Shown here in pieces: positions 10,188-21,427 of a stretch of 64,000 nucleotides of DNA. The translations under genes were made by a program, and so were the position numbers. The stretch is from the NCBI RefSeq assembly GCF_963675165.1, contig NC_087377.1, forward strand, positions 12,882,632-12,946,631, written 5' to 3'. Each line of letters starts with the position of its first letter. Within the stretch, counting starts at the first letter, position 1. Under the pieces are notes generated by a model. That model did no database searches, was not told the DNA's origin, and saw nothing but the letters and a program-made list of their open reading frames with translations. The stretch is from Halichondria panicea (Eukaryota; Porifera; Demospongiae; Suberitida; Halichondriidae).

Positions 10188-13100
10188 GCCAGAAGTGAAC
10201 TACAATTTGTCGGTCATAAACAAGACTTCAGTGAAGCTACCAAACAACCGATCAACGCTAAAAAGGATTGGTCCACTGCAGCAGGAACCCAAGCAAACCA
10301 GTTGGATGTAACTGTCAAACAACTTGCACCAGCAGTTCAGAAAGAGAGAGAGAGAGAATCTGCACATCAACAGGAACTGAAAAAAATGAAACAACTGTAC
10401 ATGGTGAGTGGTTTTGTGTAGTCAAATTAGGACTGCAGTTGTGAATTGTCGATACACGTATATTATATGATAATGTCGTTAGGGTTGTTGGTGTATATTT
10501 ATATTGTACTATACCTTGAATAATGAATTTTTAACGACTTATAATTACATGTACAAAAAGAACAAGAGAATAATCCTTGAAGACAAGTACAAAGGGAGGA
10601 TTGATGAGTTTAAGGAATGGCATGAAGAGAGAATGAGTGATTTGAATAAAACCTACCAGGTATAGGTGCATGGGAGGCTCTTAGCCTCGATCCCAGGCCG
10701 AGTTTTCGCTTTTATAACGGTTAGGCGAACAACTGGGCCTGGTACTAGTTGTCTGCGCATGCGTCAGTCGTTCGTCAGATTCTGACGAATGGATATTCTC
10801 GTTCACTTTCGTGACATTTATATTCGTGTACTATCGTGTACTAGAAGTCAGTTCCCGTTTTATCATTATTGGAATCGATTGGAATGGCTCTTAGCTGAAG
10901 CTTCTCTCTTCTCTGAAGCTTATTCTGAAGACTGAACAACAAGGGAAGAGGTATAAAGCTTTGTCAAGCTTGTTAAGGTCAGATATTTTTGTGTGGGCCC
11001 TATGGATGGCTATGCTATCAAGTCTTGTTCATGTTTGGCAAGATCTACCGGTACGTAGGTAGACTATATATAGTTTCATCATTAATATGGTGGATCAAGT
11101 GAAGAGTGTGAGCTAGAGAACTTGGTGCTGCCATCATCAGCTCGTCGACAATGACACTATAACCGAGAAATTTAATATGTATAGATCTACACGTATTTAA
11201 AATGTCTACTTCTCTGTACAGGAGCAATGGCTAATATCCAGCTATCCCAACAGTGCTCCTCTTGGCTATACTAACGGACGAGACTGGACAGTTTGAGGTA
11301 AGGGTTTAACCGTCTTTGGTTTCTTTTAATATTGTCCTATACTCACAGACACAGGACTGGAGTATGACCTGCTCATTCGAGCGTTGCTGGGTAGCTCAGA
11401 GACATCAAGAGAATCTACGTTTTCTCAAGCAATGAGTTACGAGTTGGGGCCTAGAATCAGAGAAGTCCAGCAGCCTGCTAAATCTTTTTGAAACGTAATT
11501 TGAAGGCATTCAATCATCTTGAAGTTGCCCTGGGTCACTGTAATTGTGCTGCAGCACAACTGGCAACTCCCCAGGCCTTTGTGAAGCAGCTCCCTATGTG
11601 CATCTTTTGTGTACTCACTCTGTGCATTTTCTGTGTACAAATTTCGATTATTGATTTATTAAATATTTTTGCCGACCACAAATATACAATGAAAATTTGA
11701 CGCATGCGCAGACAACTAGTACCAGGCCCAGTTGTTCGCCTAACCGTTATAAAAGCGAAAACTCGGCCTGGGATCGAGGCTAGGGAGGCTCTGCGTTATT
11801 GTATGATGATACGCATGATTTTTACTGAACCTGAGTGCACTATTGTTCTTATTAACCTATAGAATGAGCACAATGAACTAAGGAGACAATTGACTGACGA
11901 GTTTCATACTACATTAGCTGTCCAATCAGCTGAACTAGATGCAACTCACGCCGAGAATGCACGTCTACTTACAACAGCTGATCAGACCCTGTTGGATCAT
12001 CAGAAACAATTAGTAGAGTTACAGCAAGAGTTGGCTCCCAAAGTCAAACAGTATGAAGCTGACATACAACAGTTGATCACAGATAATGAGGTAAAGAGCA
12101 TGAATAAAAAATTGAATTACAGAGTATTGTTGCTTAAAGTTAACATGTTGTGGCAATTAAAAATTATTTCACACAATGATCGAGCATCACAACATGTTCA
12201 GCCTGGTGTATCATGCGTATTCAAATTTGCAGGCTAACCTTCAACGTCAGAAAGATGAAACAAAAGCGGCCACAGCGTGTCTGCTTACAGCACTTGATCA
12301 GGTTAAGATGGATCATCGGCAACAGCTATTAGAGCTGCAGCAAGAAAAAGAGGAAAAAGAAGAGTTGGCTCACAAAATCAAGCAGTATGAAGCTGACATA
12401 CAACAGCTGTTGGCAGATAACGAGGTAAATAGCAGGAAGGAAAAATTTATTATATAGAGTATAATTATTGTGAGGGTTTATAGTTGTTTAAACGTTGTCA
12501 ATATAAATTCCAATGCTTCAGCCAATTATAACTACATGCAGTATAGCGGGTATAGTTCATTTCATAAATTTTCGCTGAATGACTGTTAGAAAGGTTGCCC
12601 GAATCTGAGGTTTTTTATAGCAGCCATTTTGCAGCATGCATGCATGCCAATATTAAATTCGTGTGTATAACAATGTTTGTGGTACATGATGAATCAGCGA
12701 AAACCGTGAACATGCGTTTTTACACCCTCGAAATATACCCGCTATAATTATGGTATTCCGTTATTCAGCCTGATATGTATCATTTCAATATTTTCAGGAT
12801 AACCTTCAACGACAGAAAGATGAAAACCGATGGGCAATTCAACAATTAGAGGTAAGAAAAATATCCCGTGTGCATTACTGCTATTCATGGTCAATCAATC
12901 ACTTTTTTTAGGCTAGCCTTGAAAATTATCAAAATGAAAACCACAAGCTTTCTGCTATTAATCAAGAACTAGAGGTAAGAAGAGTCTTAATTCGGCTATG
13001 ATTATTATGCTCTTAAACAGGTTAGCCTTCAGCAATGTCGTGAACACACCCAACAGTTGGAGGTAAGTTTAAACAAACATATGAAAAAATATCAAAATTA

Positions 13101-14061
13101 CGTCACCATGCTACCTATATAGAATAAGTTGCACAACCAGGATGAATTGTCTCCCTACGTCCTTCCTCAAAGTCCAGACCTTAGAGAATGTGAGGGGGTG
13201 GGGTCATACGGATCTGTTCATCGTATCCAACTGAATGGGATTAGCTGCATTGCCAAACGTATTCACGACATTTTGCTTGGTCAAGGGAGAGAAGAAGGAG
13301 TAAATTTAGAAGACAAACGAGCAGCTTATATCAAGTTTTATTGCGAGTGTGTGTTACTGAGTCGATTGCGCCACCCCAACATTGTCCAGTTCATGGGTGT
13401 GTACTACGGGCCACAGAGAGATTACGGGAGAGAGCTCACATTAGTTATGGAGCGCCTGTACATGAATCTCGAGGGCTGCCTAAAGCAATATCGAAACATT
13501 GAAATGTGGTTAAAAGTATCGATTCTTCTAGACATTACCCAAGGCTTACTCCACCTTCATTCTCAGGGTATTGTTCACCGTGATCTGACAGCTCCCAACA
13601 TTCTCCTCACAACGAGCTTTCACGCTAAGATTGCTGACCTTGGCGTCTCAAGAATCATCGATGTCCACCCTCTGGCTGCCTCCAAACAGTCAATGATTCC
13701 CGGTACTCTCGGGTATATGCCTCCTGAGGCACTGGCTGAAATCCCCGTGTATGGCTATGCTTTGGACGTCTTCTCTTTTGGTGTGCTAACCTTGTTTGTC
13801 CTTCTTCAAATCTATCCTCAGTACTATGACAATCTTGTGACCCCCGAAGGATTGACTCTCAAAGAATCTCATATTCAAAAACGTTCAAAATGGATCGACA
13901 TGTTGTCATTCGATAATCCGTTTCTTCTACTAATCCGTCAATGTCTTCAAGATGTGCCTGCACGAAGACCAACCACTACTAATCTTAATTCCGAACTGAT
14001 TCGAATTGCTGAGACGTACCCTAAGCCTTATCAAGATGTTATCGATATGCTATCACATTAA
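10188..14061 (+). CDS. Coiled-coil protein kinase (TKL-like)
   Basis: Exons visible: 10188-10403, 10561-10659, 11863-12090, 12233-12424, 12798-12851, 12912-12974, 13021-13062 and 13123-14061, all with phase-0 junctions. The first seven encode charged coiled coil; several begin with the same [ADV][NS]LQ(RQKDE) motif, so they arose by exon duplication. The last exon encodes a whole kinase domain: glycine loop GVGSYGSV, Lys in CIAKRI, alphaC Glu in FYCECVLL, HRDLTAPN, then ADLG in place of DFG, and PPE. All catalytic residues (Lys, Glu, HRD Asp, Asn, Mg-binding Asp) are present, so it should be active. The HRDLxAPN loop and overall length fit tyrosine-kinase-like Ser/Thr kinases. It is soluble: no signal peptide or membrane helix is seen. 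The true 5' exon was not found; the broken exon at 9877-9966 hints that the gene once extended upstream. Confidence 0.85.
10682..11782. mobile_element. MULE-like non-autonomous transposon in kinase intron
   Basis: Perfect 85-base terminal inverted repeats begin tagcctcgatcccaggccga at 10682 and end at 11782. The flanks repeat gggaggctc (10672-10680 and 11783-11791; a tenth base, t, also matches). The 1.1-kb interior has no transposase motif. It sits inside the intron between the exons ending at 10659 and starting at 11863, and leaves both splice sites intact. Target duplications of 9-10 bases with long terminal repeats are typical of Mutator-like elements. Small relatives are scattered through the window (23436, 28173, 29756, 29863, 33006, 42179, 44204). 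Confidence 0.88.
12543..12746. mobile_element. Palindromic MITE of the tagcgggta family
   Basis: Ends carry tagcgggtat and its complement, and the interior has the ttcgctgaa / cagcgaaaa pairing. It lies in a kinase-gene intron. Related elements are at about 16030-16140, 33791-33997, 37750-37925, 50735-50940, 53369-53572 and 60770-60905. No transposase is encoded. Confidence 0.5.
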
Positions 14062-14938
14062 TTTTGGTAAGACAAAATAATGTAATTATACAGATCAATG
14101 ATTTATGCTCTGTATACATGTGCATGTATCTATGCAGGCCCAACCACAGCATGGTTTTTCCCACTACTCTTCATAGCTCTCTCTCTCTCTGTCTGTCATG
14201 CAGGCCACACTCAGACAGTAAACATTACTTATAGATAATTAGTCCTGCATCTGATGATTATGGCCAAAATCTGATGATGATGTATTCCTTTAGTTCACCA
14301 GTATTTTTTTTGGAGTGAATTATTTTGTGTTTACAATGGTAAATGCATGGTTTTGGTTTATGTAATGGTATACAATGAAACTTAGTTCCACATAATGATC
14401 ATTGAGAAAATGGGGGCTTGTCTAGTACTGCTTAGCCTATCATAATTTAATATGTGCTGGAAATAGCGAACCTAAAATGTACAGATTTAGAGTTGGTAAA
14501 CTGGTTCTGAAATTAGACTGAGATTGCTCATTTCAAATTAAACCATGTGCAGATTCCTGTGCTATTCCAACCGCTCCTTCGAGTGGTTCCATTTAATAAT
14601 TGCTGTCCAATTATACTCTCATTCGCAGACTGAATAGCAGAAATTAATACTCACGAAAATAATTATGTCACCTTAAGGTAATATACCTATGTATGACAGC
14701 AGCAACTTATTACGAGCAGATAGATCTATAAATTAATTTTGGACTGTTTACTGTATGTATACCAGGAGCACCTGTTTTTCAGGTCCGCCAACTGCATGTG
14801 CGCCTAAACATTAAGTTACGGTGCACGATTGTAGAGTTGACTAAAAGTGCATGCATGTGATCATGAATGGGTCATCACAATAATATTATGTCAATGATCT
14901 TTTCCACCTCAATTCCCTTATAAGTATAAATTAACAAA
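14062..14938. other. Intergenic; source copy of duplicated 5' flank
   Basis: No gene seen. The last 200 bases correspond to 7790-8189. A ctctct microsatellite occurs at about 14178. Promoter elements for the receptor gene at 14939 are likely here, but I cannot point to a box. Confidence 0.45.
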
Positions 14939-16853
14939 ATGGTGCACTTCAGAAGTAATCATTGTATACTTGTAAGTGTAGCTGTGTCATTGCTGAGCCA
15001 AGGTATATAGTCTTAGGTTTATGAATGTTTAGTGCATGATTAGTGTCAATGTTTAGTCCTGCAGGCTACCCCAGGACTAGTGCTGCCAGTAGAGAGAACC
15101 ACTGGACTGGGTTGTATACCAGAGGGCAGGACTGTCAGCTATGTGTGCACTGTCACTGATCCACTAGATCCTCCTGTGGCTAGTACTGTTTGGCAGGGAA
15201 CTGCCCTCAACTGTCCTTCAGCAAGTGATACAACAAACAATCGCATCATTCTATCTCATAATCAATTTCAGTCTGGAGGCAATGCTGGTGTTTGTGGTGG
15301 CTTGTCTGCAATGAGTATTGGATTTAGTAGAAATGAATACACCTCAAGATTGATTCTAACAGCCTCTAATGAGTTGAATGGAATGACTGTTATATGTAGT
15401 TTGAGTGGAATTTTTATAGCTGGAAATGACACCGTAATAGTTGGAGGTGAGTAACATAATTATGACTATCTGACTGTGCCATAACTTTGCCATTCCAAAC
15501 AGCTTCTTCCCTTCCCCCTCTAAGTGTCATGGTTGAGGTCACTTCTTCTTCGTCCTTCACCTTCAGTTGGATTCCACCATCTGATACCAGCAATGTGGGA
15601 GGATATCTGTTTAACGTGACTGGAGAGGATTGTGGTTGTGTAAGTATGAAAACTAGTGCTGACACTACCAATGTCCTGTGTTCTGATTGGACGGTCAGTG
15701 GTCAGACCTGCTCCTTTGAAGTGAGGGCCATATCAGAAGACTGTGGGTTCACCAGTGATTCTGTTGCACTAGCCATCTCACTGCGCGGTGAGTTCATACA
15801 CACAGCTATACATGCATGCACTATATAAAGAGGTAATCGTTCATCTTGCAGTACCATCCAGTCCAACTGGGCTACAAGTGATGTCAATGTACAATCAGTA
15901 TGGAAGCACAGAGTATATTGAAGTGGATGGGTGTGGTGAGTTGAATCAGTGACATTCTCACACTATAACTATAATTATGTCCTTGAGTTTTCCCCATAAA
16001 TTTCGATTTACTGTCACGTGTAATCTATAGCGGGTACATATAATTATACTTGGTGCCTAAAACTTTTCCGGTGAATCTATGTGATGCCGGTTCCAAATTA
16101 ACTTCATTCACCATTGCTTACCAAATACACCTGCTATAATGTAATCCACGAAAAGCGTATAGTTTACTTTGTTTGTATGGCATAAGAGCTATGAAACCGT
16201 TAACTTTGACACATCCTGTCTAGAATTGATTACTGTGACCAACGGTGCATGGTGTGTGAAAGTACTATAACTGGCTTATCGCATAATATGATAAGGCATT
16301 TTGTTAGTACGGTACTATAATATAGATTTTCCCTTCTTGTAAGTAAATATATTGCTCACATCTTAAGCAGTCCACCCCTCAGGGACCCTGAGATGCGAGC
16401 AAGAAACTACACCAGGTGAATGCTATACGGCTATACAAACTGTGACCTGTTGATTGTGCTTATACTAAAGAATGCTAGCTATACAAACTGTGACCTATTG
16501 ATTGTGCATGCATGCCTATACTAACTATACAAACTGTGAGATTGTGCCTATAATAACTAAAGATAACATTTACTTATTAAATGGATGTGAATGTTCTTGC
16601 AACTATAGAAAACAATCTTTCTTTTGGAGTATCTATTACTGTTGCTGTTATTTTGACATTCCTGGCTCTAGGAATCTCCATTGGTGTTTTCATTGTGTTG
16701 GGAGTGAACAAGTGGAGGAGGTCTGAAAATATAACTCTGCAAACTGAAACTGAAATGATACCACCTCCTGTGATATACGAAGAACCTAATGACATTAAAC
16801 CTGACCCCTTCACTCAGGAGAACGTTGCTTATGAGCTAGTAAAACCCAACTGA
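14939..16853 (+). CDS. Ig/FN3 single-pass receptor with ITIM-like tail (locus 1)
   Basis: Model: 14939-14971, 15065-15446, 15503-15787, 15852-15935 and 16609-16853; 1029 nt, so 342 residues in one frame. Exon 2 is an Ig-like domain (GRTVSYVC ... LNGMTVICSLSG). Exons 3-4 are FN3-like (SSFTFSWIPPSDTSNVGGYL ... CSFEVRAIS, then a short second start VPSSPTGLQVM). The last exon gives a membrane helix (ITVAVILTFLALGISIGVFI), a basic stop-transfer NKWRR and a tail with VIYEEP and, 14 residues on, VAYELV. The latter fits the ITIM consensus [SIVL]xYxx[IVL]. The first exon is short and not obviously a signal peptide; it is supported because the same ATG and donor are kept in the duplicate at 8190. The tail spacing equals that of the array receptors B, E and G, although the ectodomain is quite different. 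Confidence 0.76.
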
Positions 16854-17209
16854 CTATAATTTATTATTATTTTAGTGAAAGAAGTAATTAGCGGTGTTAC
16901 ATACAGTCATGTAGATCAGATCATGACACTTTTGGTAATTAGTTTGTTCTCTGCAAAATAGGTTCTTATACTAGTAAGAAATGATTCTATAGCAACTGCT
17001 TGTTTAAATAGCTGCTATAGCAATAATCAAAATAAGGTGCATGGTGACTGTTGACAATAGAAGTGAATGCTATCATATACCATATTGAATCAACAGTACT
17101 ATTTCAATTAAGCTGTATATTTGAGTTCTCCATAAGCCTGGTTTGACTGCAACTCAATGTTTTGCTTTGCCATCTGGGGTGGATAATCATTGTTGTACAC
17201 AAATCTCTT
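16854..17209. other. Convergent 3' intergenic region
   Basis: Lies between the stop codons of the plus-strand locus 1 and the minus-strand locus 2. It must hold both polyadenylation sites. No other feature seen. Confidence 0.4.
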
Positions 17210-19348
17210 TTAAGTTAATTTTCTCACTTGTCCATAAGCTTCATTAGACACCACTTGAATGTCTTGTGTTCTTTGTGCTGTTACTAGACCGACTTCCTCG
17301 TATACTGGACCAGCTGCAACTTTTGGAACTTTATTGTCTGACAGCTGGGTGCTACCTATTGAACCAAGTCATAAAGAGTCAGTTTTTAATAACATGAAAC
17401 AACCTTTTGCCCTCACTTTTTGTTTTCTTTACTAAGACTATGAACACCACAACAACCAGTACCACCACCACAAACAGACTGCCAAGAGAACCACCAGCTA
17501 TAGCCCCAACGTTATCAGCCAGTAGAGCTAAGACGGAAATCAACAACACATGTATAATCACCACAATGATACAATGCTATTATACACAGCTTAGTATATA
17601 CGTAATTGTGCATGTAGTATAATTTTTATTGACTTTAAAAAGGCTATTAAAAGTACTCACGGACAGTTGTTGGGGACACACACATAATGGTGCTAGGCTC
17701 AAGGTTCCAGACTCCAGCATTAGTGCAAATGATGGTGTTGGGTACAGTCAGTGAGAGTCCATTGTCACACAGCACTGTTCCCTCCAACACTGTCTCGTTC
17801 AACCTCTCATAGTTCACTATAGTAGTGCCATTGGATGGGTCCTCAGGGACAGTGCAGTTGACTGTGTAGATATAGCATGCGCAGTTAATTATATAACAGC
17901 ATGCATTATACCTGGCAAAGTCCTGCACACCACAGCACTTGGATTTTAGGATCCCACACTCCATTTTGTCTATCTCTTGTGCAAGTTGCAGTCAGAACAC
18001 CCTCGGGAAAGTGTTCATCATTGCACTGATAGATGACCTGTGACCCCTCTGTGTAAGACTGACCACTAGTGTTCACACTATACCCATAGAGGGAGACCCG
18101 GGAACTGGGCAGGTCACTGGGGGTTCTGTAAGAGAAATACGGCTTGATCTATATGCAAACTTAATGAAATTCTCAAGGTTAGGACTCCATCGTCCATCAT
18201 TGCCACAGATAGAGGTTACTATCTGATTATCTTCAGAACAAGTGAAGGTAAGTGTGTAGCCCACAGTCGGTACACTGGGTATCTGGATGTTGAAATTCTC
18301 AGGGTTAGGACTCCATCGTCCATCATTGCCACAGATAGAGGTTACTATCTGATTATCTTCAGAACAAGTGAAGGTAAGTGTGTAGCCCACAGTCGGTACA
18401 CTGGGTATCTGGATGTTTATCACTCCACTAGCAGCAGAGAGGGAGGATGGACAGGAAACTGAGTATTATAGAAGTATTATAGTTGTGGGGACAGTAATTT
18501 AACATTTGCTTGCCTATGGAAGGTATAGTGAACCACATTGAAGCAATACTCATTCCAGCACAGTTGACAGCTCTGACAGTCACATCGTAGGGTGTGTTAT
18601 AGGAGACAATGATCTGTGCGGAGGTTGTCTCCATGGTGACTGATGACACAGAGAGAAGTGTTGGGGATATGATGAGGACATAGCTCACAGACACACCACC
18701 AGTAGAGGAGGGAGGGTCCCAGTCCAGAGTGATATTAGAGGAACTGGGTCGGTTCAGAGTAGATGAAATTGTTGGGTTCAAGGGAGGGGAGGGGAGATCT
18801 GTGTAAAATGTGTGTCTATTTATTATATATAAAAATTTTCCTCCAATCACAATAAAAATTTCGTACCTGCCACAACAATGGGTATTGGGCCTTTTCCTGC
18901 TCCTCTTATCACTAGACAGTTCACCATAGCTCCACCCAGCGCTGTCACCATGGTAAGGGTGGTGAGTGTTGATATTATCATCCCTCCATTGTGTCCGGAG
19001 TAATCAGCCCGGAACATGAACCCATCAGAGCCAATCTCCCTAGTTACAATACTGTTACTCACTAACCCAGATGCACTACCGTAGGCACATTCAGTCCAGG
19101 TGGTGGGGTTACTGTCCATTGAAGATCCACACCCATAGTACCAGGCAGAGTACAGGTAAAGGTGACAATTTCATTAGGACAAATGGAACTTGGTGTCAGT
19201 GTGGCTATAACAATTAAAGCAGTGATAATTAATAGTCTATATACTGAAACAATCTATAAATTAGTGTTATACCTTATACCTGCACTGAAAGAAGAGAGCA
19301 ATACACTAGAACTGCCCTCAAGCGATCCAAGCAGATTTCATTTGTCAT
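17210..19348 (-). CDS. Ig-FN3-sushi receptor with twin-tyrosine tail (locus 2)
   Basis: Exons read on the minus strand: signal-like start 19348-19280 (MTNEICLDRL ... VYCSLLSVQ), Ig 19204-18867, FN3 18798-18514, sushi exon(s) 18458 to about 18160 (contains a duplicated 126-base unit), sushi 18125-17912, sushi 17861-17661 (CTVPEDPSNG ... GVWNLEPSTIMC), membrane helix 17527-17404 (SLFVVVVLVVVVFIVLVKK), and tail 17355-17210. The tail reads GPVYEEVGLV ... VVSNEAYGQV, nearly the same signature as the array receptors. The Ig exon needs one frame change between about 19075 and 19150: the N-terminal half (FTCTLPGTMGVDLQWTV) and the C-terminal half (SASGLVSNSIVTREIG) are in different frames. The junction from exon 1 to the Ig exon is also out of phase in my model. 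So it is either a recent pseudogene, a sequencing error, or my first exons are wrong. The FN3 exon uses a GC donor (ATAG|GCAAGC). Confidence 0.62.
18171..18422 (-). repeat. 126-base tandem duplication within sushi exon
   Basis: Two copies, 18171-18296 and 18297-18422, differ by about one base (Pro/Leu in SPNPENF against SPNLENF). Each encodes the Cys-bearing core TVGYTLTFTCSEDNQIV ... CGNDGRWSP of a sushi repeat and keeps the reading frame (42 codons). Near-identity shows a very recent event. Confidence 0.93.
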
Positions 19349-20140
19349 GTCTAGAAGTCTAGATGATCTAGTTGCATTGAAATAATTATACAGAAAAAAT
19401 ACCCTTTGTTTTATGTAATACAGCTAGGGACAGGACTTCCTATAGTGGCTTATTTCCTGTGAGGGTTAGCTAATAGTATTGCACTTTTGTAATGATCTTT
19501 ACCTAATCAATTTATGACAGTTCACTCCAGGGTAGCTCTTTCTGGCTCAACCTAGCTCTCTGCTGCTGCACTACATACAAAATCCGGTCATAATGATATT
19601 CACAGGCTGACTATGCATAATTATATACACAGTACTTAAACACTCTTCTTATAAGGCAATCGGTGTTTAGGAAAACAGTGATTCCCACACCCATTTCTGG
19701 GAACGAGGCTACGTGCAGCATTGAGCACCTGATGCACCTAAACTGTCTTAGATCGAACCAGCAACCAAACATTAGATCATTACCAGCACATATTACTTTC
19801 AGGGGCAGAAACACCCCTCCAAGAAATGCTGGCTCAGGCTGTTAACTTGAGCATACGATTAATACATATCTCGAGCATAATCTACCACCCCTATAGCTAT
19901 TGGTAGCTGCAAGAAATAGAAAGAGCTGCAAAGCTTCAGCATCAATAATAGCAACAATCATAGTTATCATTTCCCCACTTATCCATAATAGGTTTATGCA
20001 CTTGTTTAGTTAATGATCTTTACCTAATAATTATTGCACTTTTGATAGAGGCACCGGAGAGGAAGTTGGGACATGCATAAAATTGGTGATAAATTTTTTC
20101 TGGTCACTCACAGCTTGCAATCTACTGTACTATTCATGCA
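19349..20140. other. Intergenic
   Basis: No gene seen. A 14-base near-match to the mariner terminal repeat, inverted, occurs at about 20117 just outside the element and is probably chance or an older end. Confidence 0.4.
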
Positions 20141-20318
20141 TACAGCAGATTGCAGTTAACTTGCCTGTAGACTTTGGCAGACGGTTATGTAAACAATAGT
20201 AAACAACATTCCAACAACGTGTTGCCTCTTTTAGACGCCGCGGCTAATAAATAGCCTCACCTGATCAAAGGTGAAAGTTCAACTAGCTAAAGTTTTTAAT
20301 TTTAACAAGGACACAAAA

Positions 20319-21341
20319 ATGGACCAACAACACCCCATGGGACAGTATGCCTACTCATATGGTAATGTTTGGCCGGAGTATCAGTGGTCTCCAGAACAGC
20401 TACCTGTGATCAGTCATCAGCCTAGACAGGTATTAATTACTGGTGTGCTTTAAAAAGAAAAGTATGTTGCAACCTGCATGCATGGCATGTAATTTTCTCT
20501 TTATTGTATTTTGTAGGACGACTTGAAGTACCGTGTTCGAATTATTAACCAAAAGTTAAAGAAGGACTCGATTGTAGTTGATTGGCATGGTATCTCTAAC
20601 AAGTTTTCATCGATACTTGAACTGAAACAAAAGCTTATCAGTACTCTCAGTAAGTATGTCCCTCCTGCATCTGCAATAGATGAGTTTAATGTTGGGTACT
20701 TCCATGGACGTCCTCAAGTAAAGAGCTGGATTTTATCGGAAGAAGATTTAAAAGCCATGTACACAAATGCTGGTGACAAAGAGATCTTGCTGTGGTGTGA
20801 TGGACAAGTGCAGGTTACATCAACTTCTGATCGTAAGCGAAAACAAGACGATGCTGAAACGGAGAGTGTGCCTAAACGTGCTGCTAGCAGTGCTTCTGGA
20901 GAAGAAGCAGAGCTTCAAGAACACGTTCATGAATTACAAAACATTCATGGAGACAAATATGACTATGGTGACTACAGAATCTGGGCGAGAATGATTAAAA
21001 ATCATCAATGGAAAGACAAAGATACTCCTCCAAACATCCCTATGATTAGAGGGAAAGTTTCTCGTAAAGGCAAACATGATGTAGTTGATACTCTGGCTAA
21101 TGCTGCTGTTGCTATCGTGAAAGCTTTAAGGCCATCATCTCCTGACGTAAACCCCAGTGTTACTGCTGCTGCATCATGTAGTACACTTGGGATGTCACCT
21201 GGTAAAAAAGTACAGCTACGGTCCCAGTACCTCAAACAACTCAAGGAGATTCAGAACCTTCGAGATGAAAATGTTCTAAGTATTGATGAGTTTCAAGCTG
21301 AAAAATATACTATCTTAACGACATTACGTGAACTTAAGTAA
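20319..21341 (+). CDS. Accessory protein of mariner-type element
   Basis: Two exons, 20319-20429 and 20517-21341 (phase 0), give 311 residues. The N-terminus is Tyr/Gln/Pro-rich (GQYAYSYGNVWPEYQWSP). Next is a compact domain of about 100 residues (KYRVRIINQ ... EILLWCDGQ), then a basic nuclear-localisation-like stretch (DRKRKQDD ... VPKRAA). A conserved-looking block HELQNIHGDKYDYGDYRIWA then RMIKNHQWKDKDTPPNIPM follows, and a C-terminal helix predicted as coiled coil (LKQLKEIQNLRDENVLSIDE). Similar H-G-x-K-Y ... RIWAxMI ... PPN blocks occur in uncharacterised invertebrate proteins as I remember them. I do not know the function. A DNA-binding or transposase-partner role is inferred only from its place between the terminal repeats. 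Confidence 0.78.
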
Positions 21342-21427
21342 GGAAATATTAATTATGGAACACAATAAAGACATGTATGACATTATAATAATAATAATGT
21401 GACATTGTTTAATATCTGATTGACTTG

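Noticed and set aside
17407-17622. Open frame of Thr-rich protein on the plus strand
   Set aside because: It is the complement of the membrane-helix exon of locus 2; valine codons read backward give Asn/Thr runs.
20111-20130. Extra mariner terminal repeat just outside the element
   Set aside because: Only about 14 bases match, with one mismatch and no TA or second end; could be chance.
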